The notes beneath the pieces were generated by a model. The model was given only the letters and a program-made list of their open reading frames with translations, ran no database searches and had not been told where the DNA came from. Position numbers and translations under genes: made by a program. Positions 49,413 to 62,700 of a DNA stretch of 64,000 bases are shown one piece after another (the first letter of the stretch is position 1; every line of letters starts with the position of its first letter). The DNA lies in assembly GCA_900239685.1 (NCBI GenBank), contig OENT01000092.1, forward strand, positions 62,001-126,000, read 5' to 3'. This stretch comes from Rotaria macrura. Taxonomy: Eukaryota > Rotifera > Eurotatoria > Philodinida > Philodinidae.

Positions 49413-51275
49413 ATGACTTTCAAACGACCTTTATCTATTTCACCGATTCATCGTCGATTAAGTAAAACTAAAGTATTAGATGACAATGCTTGTTGCCAAG
49501 TGTGTGGAGATAAAGCAAATATTTTCAACTACGGAGCTCTATCTTGTGCGTCTTGTAAAACATTTTTTCGTCGTCATGGATTTCATCCTGAAGTTTGTAT
49601 TCCATTTTGATACTATTTTTAATGACATATTTTCAATTTTATCTTAATCAGAATATTCCTCAGTGTGACTATGATGGGCATTGTGAAATTACAATGGTTT
49701 CAAGAAGAATGTGTACTGCATGTCGTTTTTCCAAATGTATTAATGTTGGAATGACTCCAGATCTAATACGCAAAGAAGATCTCACTGGAAAAAGTCGCAC
49801 GTTAATAAAACCGAAACAACTTACAACTCTTGTATCAAGATCAGTCAACGTATGTATAAAGAGTGAAATGAATTTTTAAATAAAGAATAATGAAGTCTTC
49901 CATAAGTTGTTCCATAGTTTAAAATGTAGCAAATAAATCTATAGGGACAATACATAAAAATTCGACGGAAAAAAATCTATGAAACATCTATGACATATAA
50001 TACGATTAATAGAGTTGTATCTACACATGGACTAGACAGTTCTGAAAGATAATGATAAAAATTGTACGCAAGAATTACTAAAAACAATAATTATTGAGAA
50101 ATTAAACTTTTTTCTCAGATAATTTTGATAAAATAACTTGAATAACAATTTATTACAAAAAAAGAATAGAAAACATCTGTGCAATCTCATTTCTTTCGTA
50201 TGACACCAAATGTATTACGGTAAAGCTTTTCTACGATTACACAAATGTTTTTGGTAGTATCTTTCAGATCAATTAGATGATACAAAAAAACACTGTCGAT
50301 GTTTTTTTAAGGATGAATTTTACTCGTTTCCTCATCGAAAGATTCAACATATAGTAGAATTCGAATGACAAGCAAGACTTCTAAAAAACATTTCTCGCTG
50401 AATTAAGTCTATTAACCTTTTGAAACAATGTTATTTAATTTCAATTTTAGTCGAATACAAAACTGCCTACGTTGAATCTTCTCTCTAATGATGCATCTAC
50501 ACTTACTCCAGCCAATTGGGTTTTGCTGTCAAATGTTGTTCATGCCTTTGATTCATTTAGTCCGTTGTATGAGGTACGACGTATTATTGAGTCTCTAATT
50601 AAAAATCCAACAAATATTCAACATAATTTACAACAATCACAACAAATTGTTAGCACAATCTGTCAATTTACACAATTATCTATTTGTTCAACAGCTGATT
50701 TTCGAATAATGACAACAGCAGAACAAAGTTCCCTTATACAACGTAATATGCCTGGTATTTGGGCATTCTATTGTATGGTCATATGTCATCAATGTAATCT
50801 GTTTGATAGTACTCAAAGGAAAAGTATTATGAAACCTCTATATAGATCTGACCAAATTGAATACGTAAGATCGATAACCATTAGACTTGATCCTGACCCG
50901 ACACTCGTTAAACTTTTACTTATGGTTTTAAGTTTTTCATCGAATTGTTTTGCAATACAGGAAGATCCAAATATGAAACGAGACAGTCTACTCATGGGTA
51001 CATTTCGTTTATACGGAAGTCAAAATGTGTATGTCGAAGTTATGTGGCGATATATGTTATATCGATATGGATATTACGAATCAGCAAAACGTTTTTGTGC
51101 ATTGGTTAAGATTATGCTCGATGAAATAACATTGGCATCGACTATCTATGAAAATAATAAAGTTCACCAGAATTTAGTAAATACACTAGCTGTAGAAGTA
51201 GAACGATCATTGACTATAGAGGTTTGTGAAAGCATTCCATTATGGGGGAAAATGGAACCTGATATCGAACAATAG
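49413..51275 (+). CDS. Nuclear receptor (ligand-activated-type transcription factor), copy 2
   Basis: Three exons, 49413-49592, 49652-49849 and 50451-51275, encode 400 residues. The frame is open back to 49368, but 49413 is the first ATG. Zinc finger 1 uses Cys 28, 31, 45 and 48 (CQVCGD..NYGALSCASCKTFFRRHG). Finger 2 uses Cys 65, 71, 81 and 84, followed by RFSKCINVGM-TPDLIRKEDL. The P-box CASCK departs from the common CEGCK. The ligand-binding domain includes MTTAEQSSLIQRNMPGIWAF and GTFRLYGSQNVYVEVMWRYM-LYRYGY, and ends SIPLWGKMEPDIEQ without a clear AF-2 glutamate. Exon borders and the 198-base exon 2 match copy 1, so the two are duplicates that have since diverged. Intron 2 is 601 bases. 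An AATAAA lies 49 bases past the stop. Ligand and targets are unknown. Confidence 0.93.
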
Positions 51276-51324
51276 TTTTCCGTTACATGTTACATACATT
51301 TCATTTTTTTTTGGTTTATAATCC

Positions 51325-51330
51325 AATAAA
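51325..51330 (+). promoter_or_regulatory. Polyadenylation signal of nuclear receptor copy 2
   Basis: A canonical AATAAA on the coding strand, 49 bases past the stop codon. Confidence 0.6.
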
Positions 51331-53482
51331 ATATTTTAATATAAATCTTTCAGTAGAATTTTTCTCACTTGAAATCTGAGAAAATCACAAGATTAGTTCT
51401 GAAGTTTTTTTATTTTAAAATAATTCTAACAAATACTCTTCAATATTTAATTGTAAATATAATAATAAACATTGTTGATAAGTACTTCTTGGCATTGGTC
51501 AATACAAGCTCTGAAATAGACACTGAATTTATCTTCTATTCAACGGAAAGTCATGGGTTTAAGAAAGTTTATTGATGAATTCGGTAACTATTAAAAAGTA
51601 TTGTGAATCTTTTATATGAATGCGGTGATATACTCAGTATTCCAAGGTTCTTTTTCGTACTAATCATAGTACTCCAGTAAGCAAGGTTCAGTCATTATCT
51701 GGAAGTTTTCTTTTGCATCATCCGATACGAAACTTGATAAAACACATATTCAATAAAAGTGTCTTCTGTAGATATGACTCTAGTTATGAACAAAACTTAA
51801 ATAATGTTAATCATTCAGATCAGAAGCATCTTTCTATATGCGCTTGACTAGCATATCAAAATACAGGGACATTAAAATACAAATGCAAAACGATAAACGG
51901 AATTTTCATCAGGTGAGCTAATCTCATAAGATTCTAATCTATATGATAAAATTCATTAGTTGAGTGACACGTTTATTATTGAGCAGGTCCTAATGATAAA
52001 AAATTTCAGCTACGATACAATTCATTTTATCTAAAAGTTATCTTCTTTCATGTGTACATCTTCTTATTTTGAATAATGAACATTTTCTATGCGATCCTTC
52101 TTACTATAATATAATGTCATCGTTAAGATGAGAATATTGTTCTTAATGTTCTAGCCATCTCGTTCAATTATTTACGATCTATTTTTAATACACATTTAAA
52201 GTACATTGGATGCGGGATCGTTATAGACATTGATGAAAGCACAATTGAATTTAATGAACACCGTGATGAATATGAACCCATTACAGCTTCACATGTTGAT
52301 GAATAAGATGATTGCATTGATAATGATGATTAAAGCGCAACAGATTACAGCAAAAGTCAACGTCAACAATGTATATGATAGCGAAAAACCTATATATTAA
52401 AAATAATATAGCTAAAAAGAGAAAAATTAATTAATATGAATCTGGATAAAATAAAATCCATGTTAAGTCAAAAATCTGAAAAAAAACAAACAATACAAGA
52501 GAATACGTTGAAAATAAAAAGACAGTGATTCAGAACATGCTTGATGTCTTGAAATGAACAAGAAATTAAGTTTTCAGATTTTTACAGAAGACGAGTTAAG
52601 TATCTGACAACACAAAAATCCGTGCATTTTTCTCTCAACCAATCATCAGTCAAAAGTTAAAACAACGTGAATACTTTTCTATTATTGATTCTTGTCAAAT
52701 ATATTCAAAGTATTAAAAAATGAAGGTGACTTCATTTCGTAATGCACTGCTGTTGAATGAGATCTGGCTATTGTCCTCAAAATGAACTACATGGTTGACT
52801 CAACTATTGTGCTTTTCAAGACTCTTTCCCATGAATACTGTCTGAAATAAACTGTTCGATCGATTGAATCATAAATTTTCACTATTAATAACCAAATCTA
52901 GTTTGAGTAATATACACTGCGCTCTAAAATATTTATTGAATTTCTTATAGGAACGTCGTTTTATAAATCAGACTGTTATTGATCGATGCGTGAAGAGTGT
53001 GATCATTGTACCGTTGAGTGTTGCAATGAAAAATATCTATAAGTGCAGTATCACTAAATTGAACTTGGGAAGTTTTTTTCGTTTTACAGATGTAGCGATG
53101 ACCATTACCTACAGAAAAAAAAGTATTTTTTCATCTCTTCTAGTTTATGAGATATCATATCAGTAGTATGAAATATCTAACTTCTTACACCACCTGCTGG
53201 AAGAAGATCAGTTTTTACTCATTGCATTGCAACTATTTTACAATTATTTTTAAGTTAGAAATGTAGAACTTATTAAGGGCTTTCAGAATATGTTGCTATA
53301 TTTTATGTCAAGCAAAATTTTATGAATAAAAAGCTATTGACAATGCGGCTTAGGACGCTTTCAAATTTTTGTTGAGTGAAGTTAATATCATGGATATTTG
53401 ATTTGAACCAATTTTACTGTGCATGAAAGAGTAATAGGGGGAAGCAATTTTACTCGACGAAAACGTTTTTTTATAAACTTCG
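51331..53482. other. Intergenic stretch, no supported gene
   Basis: AT-rich. About 52230-52305 (plus) reads a short acidic stretch (IDESTIEFNEHRDEYEPITASHVDE) to a stop, possibly a relic of a coding exon. Nothing else is recognisable. Confidence 0.4.
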
Positions 53483-53486
53483 TTAA

Positions 53487-54531
53487 CGCTTTCTTGCCGG
53501 ATGATACAAAACGGGCACATTTTGAAATTGTTTTATCAAAAACTGTTTCAAACTTGTGTTGAATATCGTTCTGATATCAGGATAATTAAGAATCCCAATG
53601 TCACAATTTATTCATCTGTCATTCAAAATGAACGCACATTCCTTTATCGAAGCAGCATCATCAGAATTGAGAATCATGAGGAATCCCGGCAGTCTGATCT
53701 ATCACTGTTTCGAACATCTAATAAAAGTCGATATTTGAAGCACCAACTGCAAAGCTTTTGTTGATAGATTGTCGGTTTTCGTCACTACTAATGACAGTGT
53801 TTCAGTAGTGAATCATACAAGAAAACACAAGAATGTTACCTTTTGGTCACATACGGCCGTAACGGTACAAACATAAAAAACAATCGATCTTTTTTCTATC
53901 TTGACGAGCTTGATGGTTCATACTTTTTCTTAATACATACCGTGAAACTAGAACAAAAATAATGTTTCTATCTTTCCTCTCGATGCATCAACTTAGTTAT
54001 CGCTAGAATACTGAAGAAAAATTACGGAATTATGCAAAATTCGCCTGTTTTCCTGAGATAAGACTCAGAATTTTCAGAAACTCTGTGAGTTTTCGAAGCA
54101 TCCATTAGGGATTGGCAATGGTAAGATATAATCTAGTTTGAGAACTCCCAGAGCTTCTCTAAATTTGGAGTCTTATCTCAAGAAAATAAACAAATTTTCG
54201 ATAATTCCTCGAAGTTTTAAGATATTCTAGCGTTAACTCAGTTGAGGTATTGAGGGAAGAAGTAGAAACAAAATCTTTGTTCTAGTTTCAAGGTATGGAT
54301 TAAGAAAAAGCATAAACCATCAAACTCCTTTAGGTAGAGAAAAGATCAATTTTTTGACATGTTTGTACCATTACGGTTGGATGTGACCAAAAGGTAACAT
54401 CAAGTAGTTTTGTGACGCACCATCTTCCTGGAATCGAATACTAGATTTTCGATATATACACAGTGATTCAAGTCTAAATATGATGGAGAAGATTTTTTTG
54501 CACTCGTTCTTCTGGTAGCCGATCAGAAAGG
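53487..54531. mobile_element. piggyBac-like non-autonomous element, copy B (inverted relative to copy A)
   Basis: This starts right after TTAA (53483-53486) with CGCTTTCTTGCCGGATGATA and ends AGCCGATCAGAAAGG. The distal TTAA has decayed (TTTGAC follows). The sequence is the reverse complement of copy A along its full length, about 95% identical by eye, including the internal palindrome (about 53830-54405) and the 87-codon open frame (53501-53764, plus). No transposase is present. Confidence 0.75.
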
Positions 54532-54653
54532 TTTGACAGAAAAATCTGACGTGAAGTGTAAGAAAACATTGTACTTAGCATGAAAAGCGGCTTACGGTCA
54601 ACCAGCATTTTTCGGAGACAAAACAACCAATCTTATTCATTTTAAGTTTTTAG

Positions 54654-55000
54654 GCACCCAGGTAAATGAATCCGATACCGAATCCGATCGGATCCGATGA
54701 AATCCTACGAGAATCCTGGTTGTGGAAACACTAACGGATTCGACAGGAGAAACCTATGTTCTTATTTGTGTACGAATTGGCATTGAATCCCAATAGTATA
54801 GGCCTGTTCGATCATACAATCAAATCCAATCGGATTCCGATAGTAGGATTCGATAAAACCCAACACTTAGGGTCCGAATGTCGGATTGCAACCAGGAATC
54901 CGATGGGATTTCGTCGAATTAGAGAAATTCCAATAGAAACATGATCGAATCCAACAAGGATCCCATCGGATCCAATTGTCGGAATGATCCTGCTGGGTAG
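54654..55000. repeat. Short element made of degenerate GGATCCGAT-like motifs
   Basis: Ten or more variants of ATCCGAT / ATCGGAT / GGATTCGAT occur in both orientations within 350 bases, for example AATCCGATCGGATCCGATG near 54681. The outer edges ACCCAGG (54656-54662) and, reversed, ACCCAGCAGGATCATTCCGA (ending near 54998) form a loose inverted pair. Open frames at 54756-54944 and 54867-55052 on opposite strands result from the repeat structure. Confidence 0.6.
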
Positions 55001-58000
55001 GTTTTCTTATATTTTCCGTTGATGTATGCAATTTATTTTTAATAATTAACAATATAAATGGTAGTCACCAGCCAAAATTCAGTATTTTGTGCAAAAGTGG
55101 CTTACAAAAGCCCTTTTTTGTCGTGTCATATTTCAAAAACGGACACATTAGTAGACGCAAAAACAGTAATGGTAGCTTGAAATACAAAAGAACATCATTA
55201 CTTTGATGTTCTAAACCGATAATTCCAAATACGTAATAAAATTTCTTATGTAGGACTTTTGTTCAAAAAATTCATGTCAGTGCATTACTGAATGTTTTGT
55301 CAATAATTCACTCATTTCCAAGGTATCAATATTTTTTTCTTTACCAAAAGATAGCTCTGACTTTTATCTACAAAGCACTTTCCCGTGCAATTCATTAACA
55401 TGAAGTATCTTGCAGGATTTATCACTTCTACCGAACTCGCCAAGAACTGAGGGCCTTTTTTGTCTGTGCGTTTCCGACCAGTATTTTACTCATAAAATCC
55501 AAAAAGATGGACAGCTGAGGCACAAACTTTCAAGTATTATAGAACTTGTTTGGTTACATATTAGATGAAAATTAAAATTCTCTCCCTCTTATGATTCTCT
55601 AGACACATTCGTTGAAAGTTTAAAAAATATTAGTGCGTTACCTGCGCTTTCCATGTTAGGCAAAATGTAGAGAGAGATGTTTAATTTTGTCATTGCTCTA
55701 ACTATATGAAAACTAAACCGTTATTGCGATAAAAATTTGATCCTTCTTTCAATTCATTCAGTAGATAAATATCTCAAACAATCAAGGAAACAATCTTTTT
55801 CCGTTCGAGAGCAAATTCAATTTTATTAACAAATTGTAGAGAGACATTAAACTCATCAGGATTTCGTTTTCAATTAGTTTTATCTAAACAAACTTTATGC
55901 AGTATTCCGACAAACACAACGGAAAATGTTTGGCATGTAAAATAATTTTAGTAATGAACTGTTTAGTGACTTAAGTACAAGTAATTTATACACCGAAGTA
56001 TGACAGTTAGAGCATATCGAAACTGACTGTAATGTCGTGAACCTTCAACGACAGTACATGACGGTGCGGGGAAAACATTATATAAATATTATATATATTC
56101 AACATCGCTCTGTTAAATATAATACTTACTTTTCCTTTTTATCATTACCGTTGTTTTTTTTACTTTTTTCGGTAAACAGTACAATGGACACGCTGTTCAC
56201 TCATATACTCATGCCTTGCTGTAGTGTATACAAATTGTATGAATTTTAATTAATTGAAAATGAAAATAATTATTTTGTAGTTGTTATGTAAAATTAATAT
56301 TTGTTTTAGTTTAGTGAATACAAGCTAGTCATCATCATGGAAAAAAAGTCTTCTTAAAAATAGAAATATTTCGATATTATCGAACGATTATAAAGTCAAT
56401 CTACATAGAAATCTTGAGTTCGGATTCGAATCTTTTCGAGAATGTCTGTATATCGTTTTATCGTTGTCAAGGGGGGGGGGGGGGGAGAGTAAAACGGAAA
56501 CGAAGTTTTCATCCCCAATCAGAACCCATCGAACAGTTGTCGTTTAAATAATTGAGTGATATATCAGTTAAATAGTTTGACAGCATTGATTTGTGTCATC
56601 CTTCTCAATATTCATTGGAATTGCAACGTGAATAGTTTGGAGATCCAATCTTCTCGACAATAAACAATTTTTTTGAGTAAGTCATATATGATGAATTTCT
56701 CGAGTACTTCAGTTACAAAATCATTATCGTTTTCAAAATAAAATTATGAGCTCCATAAAAACTATAAGATTATATCACATTTCATCGTCTAGCTAAACAA
56801 CTATGAAGATAACAGTATTGACATTTTTTTTCTTTTTACGTCATACAATGATATGCAATACTTACAATATAATCAAGTACGTCAAGTCATCGTATGATAT
56901 AACATTAAGACATTTTTCTTGTCGTTTATTTTTAAATGTATAGTTGAACTCTGAAAAGATGTTTTCTGATAAATATTCTTTCTACAAAATTGTATTTTTA
57001 TTGCACTCGATAGGCATGTTAATGTTCTATTGTATGATGAAACTGAATTCTCTATTCTAACTTAGATATCGAAGTAAACAGACTCATGTGAAACAGATAT
57101 CAAAGAACGGAATGATATTGTTTATTCATATTTGTAAGGATTTATCTTTGATATGAGCATAGTTCAAGAGATGTTTCGGATGAAGTTTTACAAAAAAATC
57201 TCTAGGAAAAAAACTCATTTTCTCAAAATGATCTTAGGAAATCTTATAGATAATGGAGTCGGCTATGGTCCAGATTTTTCCAAATGATGGATCATTAGGA
57301 AGAAGAAAATTCATAAATAGAACAATCATTATCATTTACCTTGCCAGATAATTCATTACAAATAGTTTTTTGTACGTAAAAGTTTACGCCTGAGAAAATT
57401 CGTTTGCGTACGAATTGATAGTAAGCGAAATCGACGCAAATGGTATGGAAAAAACGTGAAGGTCATATTTCAATTCATAGTACATGTATTGATACTCAAT
57501 GATGGTTTACGATATGAATTACATCATAAATATGTATATATATCAGTCATATAACATGTAAAAACAGGCGCACTCTATATGATCAAGTGTATGACGCTTG
57601 TTGATATGAAACTTTATGTACGTAAGCAGATATATTTAGAAAACGTTGACTTTGTTTTTACTTATTCTTATATTAAAATGAGCTTACGTTTAAATTCTAT
57701 GAATAATTGAACATAAGGTTTATTTTAACAAACTAGGCATCTGCACGACGCACTATGAACTCGATAACTTAATGTGACCTTAATAATTTAATACAATAGA
57801 AATTTCTTAGTGAAGTGATGAAGTTCAATACTTAGGTAAAGTGTTGAGTATGTAAATGTTTCTATTTTAGAAATAGTAGATTCTTTTTTTAGTGAAAAGC
57901 AATATAGAGTTTTAAAAATCTAACAAGAGATTAGATGTAAATAAATCTTTGATTACTTATTCTTCTGTTCATTTAAAAGACAGGGATCGAAAGATTTTTC

Positions 58001-59036
58001 GATAAAAGTACCTGATTTAATATTTTTTTTCTACGCTGAGATGCTCTGAGATGCCGTTTGCATTTTCGTCTATGAATGAAAGTTCGAATTAATAGAGCCA
58101 TCTATTCTATTTTGTTTTGTTTTATTGTATTCTTTTTCACATTAAATCATCGTCTCATTCACTAGTACACGAAACTGTAAAACGTTCAAATTTCTCATAC
58201 TATTTTTCGAACGTCATTGTAGTTTTATCGATGTCACTATGTGCTCAATGTAAAATGTACTCATTCGTAGTCCATTAGTAACAGGTTACGAAGTATTACG
58301 AGAGTTCGAAAAAACATTTAACATGCGTTTATTTTCAAATAATTATAGTAGCCACAGGAAACGAAAAAAAGTACTTACTAAAACAACTATTACTCGACTG
58401 TCGAACAAGTAGGTCTTCTTTTAGGAAAATATGTACATTTTTATTCGTAAATTATCTTCATAAACGTTTCATCGAACATTAAAATTCTTTTCTATGAACC
58501 TACAAATATGAGTTGAACAAATTTTCTAGAAATTTTCAATTAAACCTAATATTATTTCTAAGATGCATGCAGTTATATCAGATTAGAACTTATTTGTATC
58601 GAAAAGTATCCTGCGAAATTCGAATTTCATAAAATATGCAGTTTAGTATAGTACGCCATGTATATAGATTGTAATTTCATCCAATAGCCACACTAAATCG
58701 ATGCGCCCATAGCTTTTCTCTGACATTGTTCGTATGGGTATCAATCTATATTGATGTCGATGAGATCATTTTTATTTTATTTTTCAAGTCACTGATGAAG
58801 TAGTTTGTAGAAATAGTTTGGGTACATTTTTAAATTTTCTTTTAATGTTTTTATAATAGGTTAAGATCAGTATTGGTACATTTCATGCTTCTGCGATTAT
58901 TTTCATACGTGATTTCACAGGTCACTGAACAAAGCAAATAAAAGAGCTCTTAAGGCAATTTCTTCTGACAATTGAAGTATGAAACATAATGGGTCAAGTG
59001 ATATTGTAATAGACGAAATTGATTAGTACATACATA
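55001..59036. other. Gene-poor stretch of about 4 kb
   Basis: No gene is supported. GTGCGTTACCT near 55632 matches the TIR of the element at 31888-32572 and may be a solo end. An uninterrupted poly-G run lies at 56471-56485. The remainder is AT-rich sequence with chance-length open frames. Confidence 0.45.
56471..56485 (+). repeat. Poly-G homopolymer run
   Basis: About 15 consecutive G on the plus strand inside very AT-rich DNA, the second such run in the window (the other is at about 31380-31402). Confidence 0.9.
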
Positions 59037-59038
59037 TA

Positions 59039-59724
59039 CTGTGGTGGCCAAAACGGAGCACCCATCTTTAGTTTCTCATTTTTCTCCTCAATTATAATAG
59101 CTAGAACATATGTAAAACATGATGTGAACAGCTTAAGGAGTTTATAATTAGATGAGTTATGTAACAAAAGTTCCGGGAACTTCAAGATTTTGAAAAACCA
59201 AAAACGAAAAACTAATTTCTGCAACTCTCAGGGAAACGTTTTGTATAAACATTTTATTCGTGTGGACGAAAGATTTCTGAGAAAAACTAGATGTCGTTCA
59301 ACTCTGGATGACGGTTTTTCAGTGCACTGCATTCAATGTAGGAATGACCCCTCGTCTGTGTTCACATCGTTTTTGCTCTTTTTCCACTGAATTTGCTGAT
59401 CTTGATTCTCAGTGGCCTTGCATAAATTGAATGCAATCGGATGAAAAACCATCGCGCACAGTTGAACAATATCTAGTTTTGCTCAGAAATCTTTGGTCCA
59501 CACGAATAAAATGTTCACAAAACGTTCCCGTGGGAGTCGCAGAAATTAAATATTTTTTTGGAGTCTTTAAAAATCTTGGATTTCCCGGAATATTTGTTAT
59601 ATAACACATCTAATGATAAACTCCTTCAGCTATTCAAATCATTTTTTTTACATCTGTTCTAGCTATTATATGATTGAGGAGAAAAATGAAAAACTAAAGG
59701 TGGACGCTCATTTTTGGCTACGAT
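59039..59724. mobile_element. Palindromic Tc1/mariner-like non-autonomous element
   Basis: The left end CTGTGGTGGCCAAAACGGAGC follows TA (59037-59038). The right end, read in reverse, gives ATCGTAGCCAAAAATGAGCG next to TA (59725-59726). The two halves remain alignable in inverted orientation to a centre near 59385, with shared phrases such as TTTCTCCTCAAT, AATAGCTAGAACA, ACGTTTTGT and CATTTTATTCGTGTGGAC. The mirrored open frames at 59190-59390 (plus) and 59409-59609 (minus) are the two halves of this palindrome, not genes. The TGGCCAAAA-type end and the TA flanks suggest Tc1/mariner. Confidence 0.65.
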
Positions 59725-59726
59725 TA

Positions 59727-62700
59727 GACATATGAAATGCTAAAAATGCAAACTTAAAGCAAACTATTTTTGTCATAATAAAACTATCAGTAGATGGATA
59801 ATCATTGAAGGTATGATTTTTAATAAAATTTTTAAATATCGAGTTTTTTCAATGTCGATCAAACTCATTTTTGGTCAGGTCAATCTGGACAATTAGATTT
59901 TGCTCATTTCAATCTATGTCATAAACAAAAGAGCTTTACAAACACTGGGAAGAGGCATTTTAAGAGTTTTGAATCGTCGACTTTTAATGAATCTTTCGAG
60001 AAAAGCCCTAAAATAGCAGTTTCCACAGAAGGTAAATATACGGATGACTTGACATCTCAAAAGGGCCTCCAACCATTCAAGTTAAGACATGCAGCAACTA
60101 TACACATCGTTCAGTTCTGATCACAGAAATAATTTTAAAAACCTATCTTTTTCTAGTCATCACATACTATAAGGTACTGAATGTATGTAAAATCCTGATT
60201 TTGATGACTGAACTCTGTAGAATATTCATAACTAAACGTTTCAAACTGAAAGTGTATACTGCACGTAAGACTCAGTGGTATATATCCACAAAGAAATTTC
60301 GCTTGATTGGACAAGATGCTCTTTAAATATTGACTCCTCAAGATATTCACTTTCGCCGAGTACTTGCAATTTATTCTATTGAGAAATATTCATTAAAAGT
60401 CGACTGTGCAAGATTTACAAAAATGACTTTCGTCAGTGTTCGTGAAACGTTTTTCTACATAACATGTATCGAATTCAGTCAAATCTAATTATTTCAGTAG
60501 AGCAAGGATAATCTTGACAGAAATCTAAACTTACTCATCCGATGGTCAATCATTGATAGTTTTTTTTATGAAGAAAAATTCTCAACTATCCTCTCTAAGT
60601 GAAGGATAGTTTGAACCTGATTCATTTAATCAATAGAAAGAAATTGTCTTTTTTTTGTATCGTACATGTATTTATGGAACAGCCTGTATCTATTTTCGTA
60701 TCCATCTGACGAATGGTATCAAGTGTTAATGCATGTGAGAATAAGAACACATTATTCTTGAAATATTAAGTTAAATTTGAAAGAAAATCGACGAACCACT
60801 ATAATTCTAGTCATCTAATATACTTCGATATCTAATAAACTCATAGTAACCATTAGATATCATCGATGAATTATACTATAGAAGCAATACAAGAGTATTT
60901 ATTAAAATATTTATATTTGTTAAAAAATTAATTTAAACTGATGAACTTAAGTTTATATTTACTAACCATTCACTTGTAACGTTTGAGGTAGAATAATGAC
61001 AAAGTCAACTGATACATAGCAACACTTTATTCTTGTGTACTGTCTGTCTGTTAAACACACAATGAACGACGGTGCTGAATGGACCAATAGAGAAAAGAGG
61101 AAAGAATCGTTCGCCTTTTTACACATTAAAAGTTCAGAACAAATACACCAGCTCACATTCAGCCAACTTGATACTAACTTCAATCATTTTAAACTTCTAT
61201 AGATTGTTATGTGCATGTATTTTTTTCGTAGGATGTCTTTTTGTAAAGATCATCTGCATTTTCGAAATATTTGGTGAGTCCATACATTCAATCGAATTTG
61301 TTGGAATTAGAGTAAGAAGTTCATAAGCTAGATCCGAATAAGAAAACTTGTTATTTTGTTCATTCTTATCAATCTCAGTAACGCAACAATTCTATCTGTA
61401 AACTGTTTGAATTCATGAGAAATATTATTTTAGTCAGTCGTCACGTCGTATTTTTCTCTTAATAGAAAAATAAATGTGTTTCGATTGAACACAAGAAACC
61501 ATGACTTCTTGATCAAAGTCTAATGTAGATTGTACTTTATCCTACGAACTAAATAATCCTATAACAATTTAATTAGATCAAAATTGATTGCACTTCGATT
61601 TTTCGTGAATTCAATTCATCCCGATTAAAAACATGTATTTTAGACGAATAAATTTATTTGTAGTTTTCATTTAACTTGTTTCCAATTTTGAAGTGTATAT
61701 CATTAGATCCGAGAAAAAGTATCATGCAGATCGTCTACTAATTAGTTTCTCTGTCATGGATAATGCTACTGAAAGATGAGGATCAACGCCATAATTAATT
61801 AAAGATTGTTAGTCATTAAAACTGAGCAGACGATGTTAATATAAAAGAGTGACGGTGTCACATCTCCAATTTTTGCATAAGGTAAAACATTGTTATCCGA
61901 AAAGATGCGTAGGAAGAAGTCTTTTTTCTGTTAGTTTGCATACTGGTACGAACGAAACCATCTGGTCCATATCAAGTGATCCTATATGTATGGGATCCAA
62001 GAAAAGTTCATTTAGTGCTATATACTATGTAAGGTAGTTCATTATCCTATCTGATCAGTACAACAAAGAACTCTTCGGATTTATTTCTCAAAGCCATAAT
62101 GAGCTAGAAAATTTGAATTATGATCGAAAAAAGTTGCTACTCTTTATTATCGTCATGTAAATTGTGAGAGAAACGCATACTAGTGTTTTATTTTCATTGA
62201 CGTCACAATTGCACGAAGGTTTTTTTCTGATTCTTTAAAAATTATGCAACTCCATACGATGTGGTAGCTATCACTATGTACACATTTTACTTTAGAATTT
62301 TTTTGAGACTACATTACTTGAAACAGCACATTGTCAACAAGGTGATTAGCTAGTTGTTTTCTGTTACCTTGGTAGACGAAAAAGTTTGAAAATAAGCATT
62401 TTACGCCGCTTGCAAGGTCTTTTTTATCAATATTTCTAGACAGCTGATCTTTTCTTTTGTCTCAATACTCAATCGATTTTCGATTTTCGAAACACCACTA
62501 GAGAGTGAGAATGAAAAGAATGTAGTGAATACGCTGTTGAAATGTGACTCACTACGGCATCCTATTTTCAACCTTTTTTGAATGGTTTATTCAAATGCTA
62601 AGAGTTATTTGTAGCTCGGTTGACTTCATGCGTCGACTGTATATATCTATGACTTTGGACTCGGCATAATCTGTCCTGCTCAAGTTGCCTTTACTTAATA

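Noticed and set aside
59190..59609. Two related small genes facing each other
   Set aside because: They are mirror halves of a palindromic Tc1/mariner-like element. Similarity follows from the DNA, not from coding constraint.
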